Part shown: one piece after another, positions 25,918-34,608 of the stretch | How positions within the stretch are numbered: position 1 is the stretch's first letter | How the letters are laid out: every line of letters starts with the position of its first letter | Assembly (NCBI GenBank): GCA_938008665.1 | Contig: CALLKA010000130.1 | Location: 1-36,923, forward strand | Direction of reading: 5' to 3' | DNA: 36,923 bases | DNA from: an uncultured Bacteroidota bacterium | GTDB lineage: Bacteria > Bacteroidota > Bacteroidia > Chitinophagales > Chitinophagaceae | Notes under the pieces: generated by a model | What the model was told of the DNA's origin: nothing | The model's database searches: none | What the model saw: the letters and a program-made list of their open reading frames with translations, nothing else | Program-made: the position numbers and the translations under genes

Positions 25918-27321
25918 ATGGGTAAAACAATATTTGATAAAATCTGGGATAAGCATGTGGTAAAAATCATTGAAGATGGTCCATCGGTATTGTATATCGA
26001 TAAACATTTAATACATGAGGTAACCAGTCCACAAGCATTTAGTGGTATTGAAAAAAGAGGCGCACAATTATTTCGTCCAAAACAAATTGTAGCTACTGCA
26101 GATCATAATGTACCTACGATGAATCAGCATCTACCTATTGCCGATCAATTATCAAAATATCAAGTAGATACTTTAATTGACAACTGCAAAAAACATGGTG
26201 TTGAATTATACGGATTAGGACATGAGCACCAAGGTATAGTTCATGTGATTGGACCAGAATTAGGAATTACACAACCTGGTATGACCATAGTTTGTGGCGA
26301 TAGTCACACATCCACCCATGGAGCATTTGGATCAATTGCTTTTGGTATTGGCACGAGTGAAGTGGAAATGGTTTTTGCTTCACAATGTGTGATGCAATCC
26401 AAGCCCAAAGTAATGCGTATTAATATTGAGGGAGCTATACAAAATGGCGTGGTATCAAAAGATATCATCTTATTTATCATTGCACAAATATCGGCGAGTG
26501 GCGCCACAGGCTACTTTGTTGAATATGCAGGATCTGCTATACGTGCATTAAGCATGGAAGCGCGCATGACCATTTGTAATATGAGTATTGAGATGGGGGC
26601 ACGTGGTGGCATTATTGCACCGGATGAAACTACTTATGCGTATATCAAAGGACGCCCATTCGCGCCGAAGGATGCGGAGTGGGAAATAAAATTAGCCGAG
26701 TGGAAACAATTATTTACAGATGCAAATGCAAAGTTTGATGTTGAAATAAATATCAACGCTGCTGATATACAACCCATGGTTACTTATGGAACCAATCCGG
26801 GTATGGGCTTGGCTGTCACAGGAACTGTACCTACACTTGAAAGTATTACGGATCCAACGGAGCAACAAAATTTTGAGAAGGCGTTAAAATATATGGGATT
26901 AACCCCAGGCCAAAGTTTATTAGGCATGCCAGTACAAAATGTATTTATAGGCTCATGTACTAATTCACGCATTGAGGATTTTAGATTAGTGGCAAGTATT
27001 ATAAAAGGCAAACAAAAAGATCCGAATGTAAAAACATTAATCGTTCCAGGATCGCAAGCGGTCGCCAAACAAATTATTGCGGAAGGTTTGGATAAAATAT
27101 TTGCTGCAGCAGGAGTGGAAATAAGACAAGCGGGATGTAGTGCATGCTTGGGTATGAATGAAGACAAAATTCCTGCAGGTGAATATTGTATCAGTACCAG
27201 TAACCGAAATTTTGAAGGGCGACAAGGTGCGGGTGCAAGAACTATGTTGGTAAGCCCACTCACAGCAGCGGCGGCTTTATTGACAGGAAAAATTAGTGAT
27301 ATCAGAACAATGTTAAATTAA
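25918..27321 (+). CDS. leuC: 3-isopropylmalate dehydratase, large subunit
   Basis: With LeuD this enzyme isomerises 2- to 3-isopropylmalate through a [4Fe-4S] cluster. The 467-residue product has the aconitase-family motifs VCGDSHTSTHGAFG (125-138), GSCTNSRIEDFR (345-356) and GCSACLGMNED (406-416). The cluster ligands are C347, C407 and C410, at the same positions as in E. coli LeuC. The active-site region ATADHNVPT (59-67) is also intact. Length is standard for the bacterial two-subunit type. It follows leuA by 26 bases and leuD begins 8 bases after it, consistent with balanced production of the two subunits from one transcript. Confidence 0.97.
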   Translation: MGKTIFDKIWDKHVVKIIEDGPSVLYIDKHLIHEVTSPQAFSGIEKRGAQLFRPKQIVATADHNVPTMNQHLPIADQLSKYQVDTLIDNCKKHGVELYGLGHEHQGIVHVIGPELGITQPGMTIVCGDSHTSTHGAFGSIAFGIGTSEVEMVFASQCVMQSKPKVMRINIEGAIQNGVVSKDIILFIIAQISASGATGYFVEYAGSAIRALSMEARMTICNMSIEMGARGGIIAPDETTYAYIKGRPFAPKDAEWEIKLAEWKQLFTDANAKFDVEININAADIQPMVTYGTNPGMGLAVTGTVPTLESITDPTEQQNFEKALKYMGLTPGQSLLGMPVQNVFIGSCTNSRIEDFRLVASIIKGKQKDPNVKTLIVPGSQAVAKQIIAEGLDKIFAAAGVEIRQAGCSACLGMNEDKIPAGEYCISTSNRNFEGRQGAGARTMLVSPLTAAAALLTGKISDIRTMLN

Positions 27322-27329
27322 AAATAAAC

Positions 27330-27914
27330 ATGCAATCATTACAAAAAATTACAAGTAGGTTTATTCCATTACGCATTGAAAATGTGGATACGGATCAAAT
27401 CATACCTGCACGTTTTTTAAAGGCCACTACAAAAGTGGGTTTTGGAAAAAATTTATTTAGGGATTGGCGTTATGAAAATGATGACGAAACAAAACCAAAA
27501 GCCGACTTTGTATTAAATCAAAAACAATTTAGTGGCGATATATTGGTTGCAGCTAAAAACTTTGGATGCGGTTCATCACGTGAGCACGCAGCTTGGTCAA
27601 TACAGGATTATGGATTTAAGGTGGTGGTGTCAAGTTTTTTTGCAGATATTTTTAAAAACAATGCATTAAATAATGGTGTACTACCTGTAACTGTTACAGA
27701 TGCATTTTTACAACAAATATTTGCGCAAGGTGCTGATGCAACTTTAACGGTTGATTTAGAAAAGCAAACCATCACTATTGACAACACCGGCGCAAGCGAA
27801 ACCTTTGACATTAATGCGTATAAAAAAACATGCATGTTAAATGGTTATGATGACATTGATTATTTATTAAGTATGAAAGAAGAGATAGCCGCATTTGAAA
27901 AAGCAAGGGGCTAA
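27330..27914 (+). CDS. leuD: 3-isopropylmalate dehydratase, small subunit
   Basis: This is the swivel-domain subunit that completes the LeuCD isomerase and sets substrate specificity. The 194-residue product has the family start with RIENVDTDQIIPARFLK (about residues 16-32), then FRDWRY and the substrate-loop motif NFGCGSSREHAAWSIQDYG, followed by SSFFADIFKNNALNNGVLPV. All are usual for the bacterial LeuD of about 200 residues. Its start is only 8 bases after the leuC stop and leuB begins 18 bases after its own stop, so it is within the leucine transcript. Confidence 0.97.
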   Translation: MQSLQKITSRFIPLRIENVDTDQIIPARFLKATTKVGFGKNLFRDWRYENDDETKPKADFVLNQKQFSGDILVAAKNFGCGSSREHAAWSIQDYGFKVVVSSFFADIFKNNALNNGVLPVTVTDAFLQQIFAQGADATLTVDLEKQTITIDNTGASETFDINAYKKTCMLNGYDDIDYLLSMKEEIAAFEKARG

Positions 27915-27932
27915 AATTAAAATAGAATAGAA

Positions 27933-29048
27933 ATGAAAAAGAAAATAGCAGTCATATTAGGAGACGGGATTGGTCCTGAAGTAACCCAGCAATCTATCAA
28001 GGTATTAAATACCATTGCAAAGCATTATCAGCATGAGTTCAGCTACGAGCATGGTTTAATGGGTGCTATCGCTATAGATGAAACGGGGAATCCTTTACCG
28101 GATGAAACGATAAAAATTTGTTTGTCGAGTGATGCTATTTTATTTGGTGCTATTGGTGATCCAAAGTATGACAATGATCCCAATGCAAAAGTACGTCCAG
28201 AGCAAGGATTATTAAAATTAAGAAAGGAGTTACAATTATTTGCCAATATCCGACCGGTAAAAACCTATGACGCCTTACAACATTTAACACCGCTGAAACC
28301 AAAGTTGTTGGAGAACGTTGACTTTGTTATTTATCGTGAATTAACCGGCGGCATTTATTTTGGTGCAAAAACAATTAGTGATGACGGCAATGTAGCTACA
28401 GATAATTGTTCTTATTCTGTAAATGAAATTGAACGCATTGCGCATCTTGCATTTCAGCATGCGCAAAAAAGAAGAAAAAAATTAACTTTAGTTGATAAAG
28501 CGAATGTTTTAGAAACATCCAGATTGTGGCGCAAAGTGGTACAAAAAATGTGCGTACAATATGCGGACGTAACAGTGGATTATTTATTTGTAGATAATGC
28601 AGCGATGCAAATCATTTTAAATCCTGCACAGTTTGATGTGATGTTAACTGAAAATTTATTTGGTGATATATTAAGTGATGAAGCATCAGTGTTGGCAGGC
28701 TCATTGGGTATGCTACCTTCTGCTTCTGTTGGAAATACAGTAGCTCTATTTGAACCCATTCACGGATCTTATCCGCAAGCAAAAGGAAAAGATATTGCAA
28801 ATCCAATGGGCTCTATTTTATCAGCTGCTATGTTATTAGATCATTTTGGTTTAACCGCGGAAGCAGCAATTGTTCGTGAAGCAGCGGATTGGTGTTTGAG
28901 TAATAAATTTGTTTCCAAGGACATTGATCCTATTAATAGTTATAGTACTTCAGTAATAGGTGATTTGATTTCGGAATATATTGATCGACATATTACGGGC
29001 GAAGGACATGTGCATCACGAAAGATTACATAAATCAACCATTATTTAA
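27933..29048 (+). CDS. leuB: 3-isopropylmalate dehydrogenase
   Basis: LeuB oxidises and decarboxylates 3-isopropylmalate to 2-oxoisocaproate with NAD+ and a divalent metal. The 371-residue product keeps the substrate and metal residues of the beta-decarboxylating dehydrogenase family: R97, R107, R135 and Y142 in YRELTGGIYFG, K189, D221, and D245/D249 in FGDILSDEASVLAGSLG. The NAD-binding part contains FEPIHGS. It is a little longer than most (about 350-365), with a short His-rich tail (GEGHVHHERLHKS). It is the last leu gene; ilvD follows after 103 bases that hold no clear terminator. Confidence 0.97.
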   Translation: MKKKIAVILGDGIGPEVTQQSIKVLNTIAKHYQHEFSYEHGLMGAIAIDETGNPLPDETIKICLSSDAILFGAIGDPKYDNDPNAKVRPEQGLLKLRKELQLFANIRPVKTYDALQHLTPLKPKLLENVDFVIYRELTGGIYFGAKTISDDGNVATDNCSYSVNEIERIAHLAFQHAQKRRKKLTLVDKANVLETSRLWRKVVQKMCVQYADVTVDYLFVDNAAMQIILNPAQFDVMLTENLFGDILSDEASVLAGSLGMLPSASVGNTVALFEPIHGSYPQAKGKDIANPMGSILSAAMLLDHFGLTAEAAIVREAADWCLSNKFVSKDIDPINSYSTSVIGDLISEYIDRHITGEGHVHHERLHKSTII

Positions 29049-29151
29049 AACAAAATGAAAACAAACCTAAATAAGCGTTTAACGAACGATTGTTTTAAGG
29101 TTTAGAAGTAAAACAAGATTAAATTTATAGACACATATATAAGTATACATT

Positions 29152-30831
29152 ATGGAACTAAATAAATATTCAAAAATAATTACACTGGATCCAACCCAGC
29201 CAGCAGCGCAAGCGATGTTTTATGGTATTGGATTAACAGATGCTGATTTGCATAAAGGACAAGTAGGTGTGGTGAGTATGGGCTATGATGGTAACACTTG
29301 TAATATGCATTTGAATGATTTAGCGGCCGAAGTAAAAAAGAGTATTTGGGAAAATGATTTAGTGGGTTTAACCTTTCATACGATTGGCGTGAGTGATGGT
29401 ATGAGCAATGGAACACCCGGTATGCGTTATTCCTTAGTGAGTCGCGATGTAATTGCAGATAGTATTGAAACTGTTTGTGGCGCACAATATTATGACGGAT
29501 TAATTACCGTTCCAGGTTGTGATAAAAATATGCCAGGATCATTAATTGCAATGGGTCGATTAAATCGTCCATCTTTAATGTTGTATGGCGGCACCATTGC
29601 ACCAGGCCATTACAATGGACAGGACTTAAATATTGTTTCTGCATTTGAAGCCTTAGGACAAAAAATGGCAGGACAATTGGATGAAGCCGATTTCATGGGC
29701 ATCGTAAAACATGCCTGTCCGGGTGCAGGCGCTTGTGGTGGTATGTATACCGCGAACACAATGGCATCCGCTATCGAAGCACTAGGAATGAGTTTACCAT
29801 ATTCCTCTTCTAATCCAGCATTGAGTGATGAAAAGAAACAAGAGTGTAAGGATGCGGGTGCAGCCATTCGATTATTATTAGAACGTGATATTAAGCCTAG
29901 AGATATTATGACACGCAAAGCATTTGAAAATGCAGTAGCAGTTATCATGGTATTGGGCGGAAGTACCAATGCAGTACTGCATATGATTGCGATGGCAAAA
30001 AGTGTAGGCGTAATATTTACGCAGGATGATTTTCAAGTAATCAGTGATAAAATTCCAGTGTTGGCCGATTTCAAACCCTCTGGAAAATATTTAATGCAGG
30101 ATTTACATCAGTACGGTGGCGTGCCTGCAGTGATGAAATATATGTTAGCACAAGGATGGTTACATGGTGATTGTTTGACTGTTACTGGAAAAACAATTGC
30201 AGAAAATTTAGCTACCGTACCTGATTTAGATTTTGACCAACAAAAAATAATCTATCCAAAGGAAAATCCAATCAAAGCAACTGGGCACTTACAAATTATG
30301 TATGGCAATTTAGCAACGGGCGGAAGTGTTGCAAAAATTTCAGGAAAGGAAGGCGATATGTTTGAAGGACCTGCGCGTGTATTTGATGGTGAGCATGCAT
30401 TGATTGAAGGCATTAATTCAAAAAAGATTCAACCAGGGGATGTAGTCGTTATAAAAAATGTTGGACCTATTGGTGCACCGGGTATGCCGGAGATGTTAAA
30501 ACCAACATCTGCTATTATTGGTGCAGGATTAGGAAAGTCAGTGGCATTAATTACGGACGGACGTTTTAGTGGTGGTACCCATGGATTTGTGATCGGACAT
30601 ATTACACCGGAGGCATACAAAGGTGGATTGATTGGCGTGGTTGAAGATGGAGACATTATTGAATTAAATGTTCCAAAAAGAACTATGACATTAAAAGTGG
30701 ATGAAGCAACGATTGCAAAAAGAAGAGCAGCACAACCGGCGCCAGTGTTAAAAGTGACTAATGGGGTGCTTTGGAAATATGCAAAGTTGGTGAAGGATGC
30801 AAGTGAAGGATGTGTAACGGATGAAAATTAA
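29152..30831 (+). CDS. ilvD: dihydroxy-acid dehydratase
   Basis: IlvD dehydrates 2,3-dihydroxyisovalerate and its isoleucine-route homologue to the 2-oxo acids, using an Fe-S cluster. The 559-residue product shows the three cysteines expected as cluster ligands: C50 in DGNTCNMH, C123 in GCDKNMPG and C195 in GACGGMYTANTM. The SDGMSNG loop and the C-terminal ITDGRFSGGTHGFVIGHI signature are present. Length is standard for the shorter IlvD type (about 555-570). It begins 103 bases after leuB and ends 12 before ilvB, so the leucine and isoleucine-valine genes are probably read together. Confidence 0.97.
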   Translation: MELNKYSKIITLDPTQPAAQAMFYGIGLTDADLHKGQVGVVSMGYDGNTCNMHLNDLAAEVKKSIWENDLVGLTFHTIGVSDGMSNGTPGMRYSLVSRDVIADSIETVCGAQYYDGLITVPGCDKNMPGSLIAMGRLNRPSLMLYGGTIAPGHYNGQDLNIVSAFEALGQKMAGQLDEADFMGIVKHACPGAGACGGMYTANTMASAIEALGMSLPYSSSNPALSDEKKQECKDAGAAIRLLLERDIKPRDIMTRKAFENAVAVIMVLGGSTNAVLHMIAMAKSVGVIFTQDDFQVISDKIPVLADFKPSGKYLMQDLHQYGGVPAVMKYMLAQGWLHGDCLTVTGKTIAENLATVPDLDFDQQKIIYPKENPIKATGHLQIMYGNLATGGSVAKISGKEGDMFEGPARVFDGEHALIEGINSKKIQPGDVVVIKNVGPIGAPGMPEMLKPTSAIIGAGLGKSVALITDGRFSGGTHGFVIGHITPEAYKGGLIGVVEDGDIIELNVPKRTMTLKVDEATIAKRRAAQPAPVLKVTNGVLWKYAKLVKDASEGCVTDEN

Positions 30832-30843
30832 AAAAATGATTTT

Positions 30844-32589
30844 ATGGAAACGATAATTGCAAAAACAACTGACCAAAAAGTGGAAGCGAAAATAGCGCCA
30901 ACTACTTTGACTGGTTCGCAAGCGGTATTGGAAGCCTGTATTGCAGAAGGTGCTGATACCATATTCGGTTATCCGGGTGGTGCCATCATGCCCATCTATG
31001 ATGCGTTGTATGATTACAATGATAAACTAAAACATATTTTAGTAAGACATGAACAAGGTGGAATACATGCTGGACAAGGTTATGCGCGTACCTCTGGAAA
31101 AGTAGGTGTGGTTTTTGCAACGAGTGGTCCTGGTGCAACCAATTTAGTAACAGGATTAGCAGATGCAATGATTGATAGCACACCTTTAGTTTGCATCACT
31201 GGCCAAGTGTTTGCACATTTATTGGGAACAGACGCATTTCAAGAAACAGATATTATTAATATCACCATGCCGGTAACGAAATGGAATTATCAAATTACCG
31301 ATGCCACTGAAATCCCAGGCATATTGGCCAAAGCATTTTATTTGGCAAGAAGCGGACGACCTGGTCCTGTACTCATTGACATTACAAAAAATGCACAAAT
31401 ACAATCTTTCAATTATGAAGGATACACGCCTTGTAATCATATTCGCAGTTATCGCCCAAAACCTGTGATTCGCAAAAACTTTATTGATGAGGCAGTGGCA
31501 TTAATTAATAATGCAAAAAAACCATTGGTCATTTTTGGACAAGGGGTGATATTAGGAAAAGCAGAAAGTGAATTTAAAAAGTTTATTGAAAAATCGGGCA
31601 TGCCAGCTGCATGGACCATTTTAGGATTGAGTGCATTGCCAACGGATCATCCACAAAATGTGGGTATGTTGGGTATGCATGGAAATTACGGCCCCAATGT
31701 TTTAACGAATGAGTGTGATGTATTAATTGCAGTGGGTATGCGTTTTGATGATCGCGTTACAGGACGATTGGATAAATATGCAAAGCAAGCAAAAGTGATT
31801 CACTTGGATATTGATCCATCTGAAATTGATAAAAATGTAAAAGCAGATGTGGGCGTATGGGGAGATTGTAAGGAAACATTACCCTTACTTACTTTAGGCA
31901 TTGAACAAAAGGATCGATCTGAATGGTTAAAAGTTTTTGCGTCTTATACGCAACAGGAATACGATCAATGTATCAAGGAGGAAATATATCCAGCAACAGA
32001 GGAGATGACGATGGGTGAAGTTATCCGAATCGTTAATGAAACTACCCTAGGAAACGCAGTCATGGTAACGGATGTAGGGCAACACCAAATGGTGACATGT
32101 CGTTATGCAAAGTTTAATGAATCCAGGAGCAATGTAACATCGGGTGGATTAGGTACTATGGGATTTGGTTTGCCTGCAGCCATTGGTGCAAAGTTTGGTG
32201 CACAAGATAGAACTGTGATTGCCGTGATTGGAGATGGTGGTATTCAAATGACGATTCAGGAATTAGGTACTATTATGCAAACAGGGGTAGATGTGAAAAT
32301 AATGATATTGAATAATCAGTTTTTAGGAATGGTTCGTCAATGGCAACAGTTGTTCAATGACAAGCGCTATTCATTTGTAGATATTCAAAGTCCTGATTAT
32401 GTAATGGTCGCTAAAGCATATGGCATTGAAGGTGCAAAAATTTCACACCGAAATGATTTGGTAAAAGGCATACAAACCATGTTGGCACATAAGGGATCCT
32501 ATTTATTAGAAGTAATGGTCGGAAAGGAAAATAATGTATTCCCAATGGTACCACAGGGTTGTAGCGTTTCAGAAATCAGACTCAAGTAG
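30844..32589 (+). CDS. ilvB: acetolactate synthase, large (catalytic) subunit
   Basis: This enzyme is a ThDP- and FAD-dependent carboligase that joins two pyruvates to acetolactate, or pyruvate with 2-oxobutyrate to acetohydroxybutyrate. The 581-residue product has the ThDP-activating glutamate E70 in VRHEQGG, FATSGPGATNLVTG, the FAD-domain region VGMRFDDRVTGRL, and the ThDP-Mg motif GDGG at 463-466 with the LNNQFLGMVRQWQ segment. It ends in TAG at 32587-32589. Its last codons form one arm of the first hairpin of a tandem repeat that fills the gap to ilvN, so 3'-end processing or translation coupling could be affected there. Confidence 0.97.
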   Translation: METIIAKTTDQKVEAKIAPTTLTGSQAVLEACIAEGADTIFGYPGGAIMPIYDALYDYNDKLKHILVRHEQGGIHAGQGYARTSGKVGVVFATSGPGATNLVTGLADAMIDSTPLVCITGQVFAHLLGTDAFQETDIINITMPVTKWNYQITDATEIPGILAKAFYLARSGRPGPVLIDITKNAQIQSFNYEGYTPCNHIRSYRPKPVIRKNFIDEAVALINNAKKPLVIFGQGVILGKAESEFKKFIEKSGMPAAWTILGLSALPTDHPQNVGMLGMHGNYGPNVLTNECDVLIAVGMRFDDRVTGRLDKYAKQAKVIHLDIDPSEIDKNVKADVGVWGDCKETLPLLTLGIEQKDRSEWLKVFASYTQQEYDQCIKEEIYPATEEMTMGEVIRIVNETTLGNAVMVTDVGQHQMVTCRYAKFNESRSNVTSGGLGTMGFGLPAAIGAKFGAQDRTVIAVIGDGGIQMTIQELGTIMQTGVDVKIMILNNQFLGMVRQWQQLFNDKRYSFVDIQSPDYVMVAKAYGIEGAKISHRNDLVKGIQTMLAHKGSYLLEVMVGKENNVFPMVPQGCSVSEIRLK

Positions 32590-32701
32590 CGAAGCTTTTG
32601 AGTTTGATTCGAGCGAGTCTAAAAGACGAGCTCAAATCAAAATTGAAGAAGCTTTTCAATCTGATTCGAGCGAGTCTAAAAGACGAGCTCAAATAGAAAT
32701 T
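32580..32701 (+). repeat. tandem two-hairpin repeat between ilvB and ilvN
   Basis: Two 54-base copies (32591-32644 and 32648-32701), starting 57 bases apart, agree at 49 of 54 positions. Each contains an interrupted hairpin: GAGC/GCTC and GTC/GAC around the loop TAAAA, with facing GA/GA bases between the helices (copy 1: 32603-32641, copy 2: 32660-32697). Just before each is a second hairpin: ACTCAA/TTGAGT (32580-32585 with 32598-32603) in copy 1 and ATTGAA/TTCAAT (32642-32647 with 32655-32660) in copy 2. The differences between copies in this stem preserve pairing. No T-run follows closely, so it is not a typical terminator. I saw no further copies in the window. Confidence 0.88.
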
Positions 32702-32721
32702 AAAATAAAAAAAAAGAAACT

Positions 32722-33324
32722 ATGGATACAAATACGGAAAAACAGGAATATACCATTACGGTGTACACTGAAAATCAGGTAGGATTGTTGAATCGTATTG
32801 CCATTATTTTTTCACGTCGAAAAATTAATGTTGAAAGCTTAAATACTTCGCCTTCTGAAATTGATGGCATACACCGATTCACCATTGTGATACATGAATC
32901 AAGATCAGTGGTGATTAAACTAGTACGTCAAATTGAAAAACAAGTGGAAGTACTAAAAGCTTATTTTAATACCAATGATGAAATAGTATGGCAGGAGTTG
33001 GCACTATATAAAGTATTGTCCGAGGAAATTACAGAGCGTGCAAAAGTGGAAAGATTATTGAGAGAGTTTGGCGCGCGCGCGATAGCGATTCGTAAGGACT
33101 TTATAGTATTTGAAACAACTGGCCATCGTGAGGAAACGAATAAATTAATGAAAGCCTTGGAACCCTTTGGCTTGGTGGAGTTCGTTAGAAGCGCGCGCGT
33201 AGCAATTATCAAAGAGAGCAGCGGGTTTCATGAAAAGTTAAAAGATTTTGAAAGCAGAGAACCGAGTGAGGAAGTAATTGAAAACGAATACTTAGGTAAA
33301 AGAGAAGCGGTGTTCACGATGTAA
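32722..33324 (+). CDS. ilvN: acetolactate synthase, small (regulatory) subunit
   Basis: The regulatory partner of IlvB binds valine-type effectors through ACT domains and raises the activity of the catalytic subunit. The 200-residue product begins with an ACT domain (about residues 8-85: YTITVYTENQVGLLNRIAII, RRKINVESLNTSPSE, IHRFTIVIH). The typical C-terminal half follows, with RAKVERLLREFGARAIAI and a GHREETNKLMKAL segment. Length lies between the short E. coli IlvH and longer forms. The ATG at 32722 is 132 bases after ilvB, a gap filled by the tandem hairpin element and an A-rich stretch. An alternative frame across the repeats (from 32534) would be translated from within ilvB and is not believed. 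Confidence 0.95.
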   Translation: MDTNTEKQEYTITVYTENQVGLLNRIAIIFSRRKINVESLNTSPSEIDGIHRFTIVIHESRSVVIKLVRQIEKQVEVLKAYFNTNDEIVWQELALYKVLSEEITERAKVERLLREFGARAIAIRKDFIVFETTGHREETNKLMKALEPFGLVEFVRSARVAIIKESSGFHEKLKDFESREPSEEVIENEYLGKREAVFTM

Positions 33325-33483
33325 AAATAAGATGCTTAAAAGCGAATAAAATATAAAAGAGAAAACATTATGAATAAAAAATCGAAAAAGTAAAATCGTA
33401 ATCAAAACATAAATAAGTAACACAAATAATTAAATAATAACAAACAAATAAAAATTTTAAATCTTAATTAAACTAAAAGTAAA

Positions 33484-34539
33484 ATGGCAAAATTAAATTT
33501 CGGAGGTACCGAGGAAAATGTAGTCACCCGTGACGAATTTCCATTAGCAAAAGCACAGGAAGTTTTAAAAAATGAAACAATCGCCGTGATTGGTTACGGT
33601 GTGCAAGGTCCAGGTCAAGCATTGAACCAAAAAGAAAATGGTGTAAATGTAATTATCGGACAAAGAAAAAATTCAAAAAGTTGGGATAAGGCAGTAAAAG
33701 ATGGTTTTGTACCAGGTACTACTTTATTTGAAATAGAAGAAGCTTTAGAAAAAGGAACTATTATTTGTTACTTACTAAGTGACGCTGCGCAAATTGCAAT
33801 GTGGCCAACAGTAAAAAAACATTTAACCCCAGGAAAAGCCTTGTATTTTTCTCATGGTTTTGGTATCACTTTTAATGAGCAAACAGGTATTGTACCTCCA
33901 GCCGATGTGGACGTATTTTTAGTTGCCCCTAAAGGATCAGGTACTTCTTTAAGAAGAATGTTTTTACAAGGTCGTGGCTTAAATAGTAGTTATGCTATCT
34001 TCCAAGATGCTACCGGAAAGGCTTGGGACAGAGTTATTGCTTTGGGTATAGCAATTGGATCTGGTTATTTATTTGAAACAGACTTCAAAAAAGAGGTTTT
34101 TTCTGATTTAACTGGGGAGCGCGGTACATTAATGGGCGCAATTCAAGGTATCTTTGCAGCGCAATATGAAGTATTACGTAAAAATGGTCATAGCCCATCA
34201 GAAGCGTTTAATGAAACTGTTGAGGAATTAACACAATCATTAATGCCATTGGTTGCTGAAAATGGAATGGATTGGATGTATGCAAACTGTTCAACTACTG
34301 CACAAAGAGGTGCATTGGATTGGTGGAAAAAATTCCGTGATGCTACATTACCAGTTTTTAGTGACTTATATAAAAGTGTTGCAACTGGCGTTGAGTCGGC
34401 ACGTTCTATTGATTTGAACAGTAAACCTGATTACCGTGAAAAATTAGAAGTGGAATTAGCTGAATTACACAATAGTGAAATGTGGCAGGCTGGACGAACT
34501 GTAAGAAGTTTAAGACCAGAAAACCAACCAGGCAAATAA
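33484..34539 (+). CDS. ilvC: ketol-acid reductoisomerase, fungal-like type
   Basis: IlvC rearranges and reduces acetolactate or acetohydroxybutyrate to the dihydroxy acids with NAD(P)H and Mg2+. The 351-residue product has a Rossmann motif VIGYGVQGPGQAL (about residues 35-47), SHGFGITF with the conserved His, VAPKGSG, and the metal-binding knot region SDLTGERGTLMG, NETVEELTQS and CSTTAQRGALDW. Blocks such as GHSPSEAFNETVEE, PDYREKLE and the end RSLRPENQ match yeast mitochondrial Ilv5 as I recall it, much better than the 491-residue E. coli enzyme. A 159-base, very A-rich, gene-free stretch precedes it, so it may have its own translation control. ilvA follows after 69 bases. Confidence 0.96.
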   Translation: MAKLNFGGTEENVVTRDEFPLAKAQEVLKNETIAVIGYGVQGPGQALNQKENGVNVIIGQRKNSKSWDKAVKDGFVPGTTLFEIEEALEKGTIICYLLSDAAQIAMWPTVKKHLTPGKALYFSHGFGITFNEQTGIVPPADVDVFLVAPKGSGTSLRRMFLQGRGLNSSYAIFQDATGKAWDRVIALGIAIGSGYLFETDFKKEVFSDLTGERGTLMGAIQGIFAAQYEVLRKNGHSPSEAFNETVEELTQSLMPLVAENGMDWMYANCSTTAQRGALDWWKKFRDATLPVFSDLYKSVATGVESARSIDLNSKPDYREKLEVELAELHNSEMWQAGRTVRSLRPENQPGK

Positions 34540-34608
34540 TTTGGTTTGGAGAGAGAAGGATCAAATAATTATTATTCATCTATGGGTGAATCATATTAAA
34601 GGGAATAT

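Noticed and set aside
26784..27263. A 159-codon minus-strand frame inside leuC
   Set aside because: leuC shows all cluster ligands and motifs in the plus frame; the antisense frame has no recognisable features.
29055..29105. A 16-codon frame between leuB and ilvD
   Set aside because: It begins 6 bases after the leuB stop and has no recognisable content, such as branched-chain codons in series; frames this short arise by chance.
32534..32782. An 82-codon frame across the tandem repeats, giving a repeated DSSESKRRAQI peptide
   Set aside because: It starts inside ilvB, overlaps the start of ilvN in another frame, and its repeat exists only because the 57-base DNA period is divisible by three. 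The hairpin pairing explains the sequence better.
34574..34591. Hairpin ATTCATC/GGTGAAT before ilvA
   Set aside because: It is seven pairs including a G-U, with no T-run, in A/T-rich sequence; it may be chance and is not a terminator.
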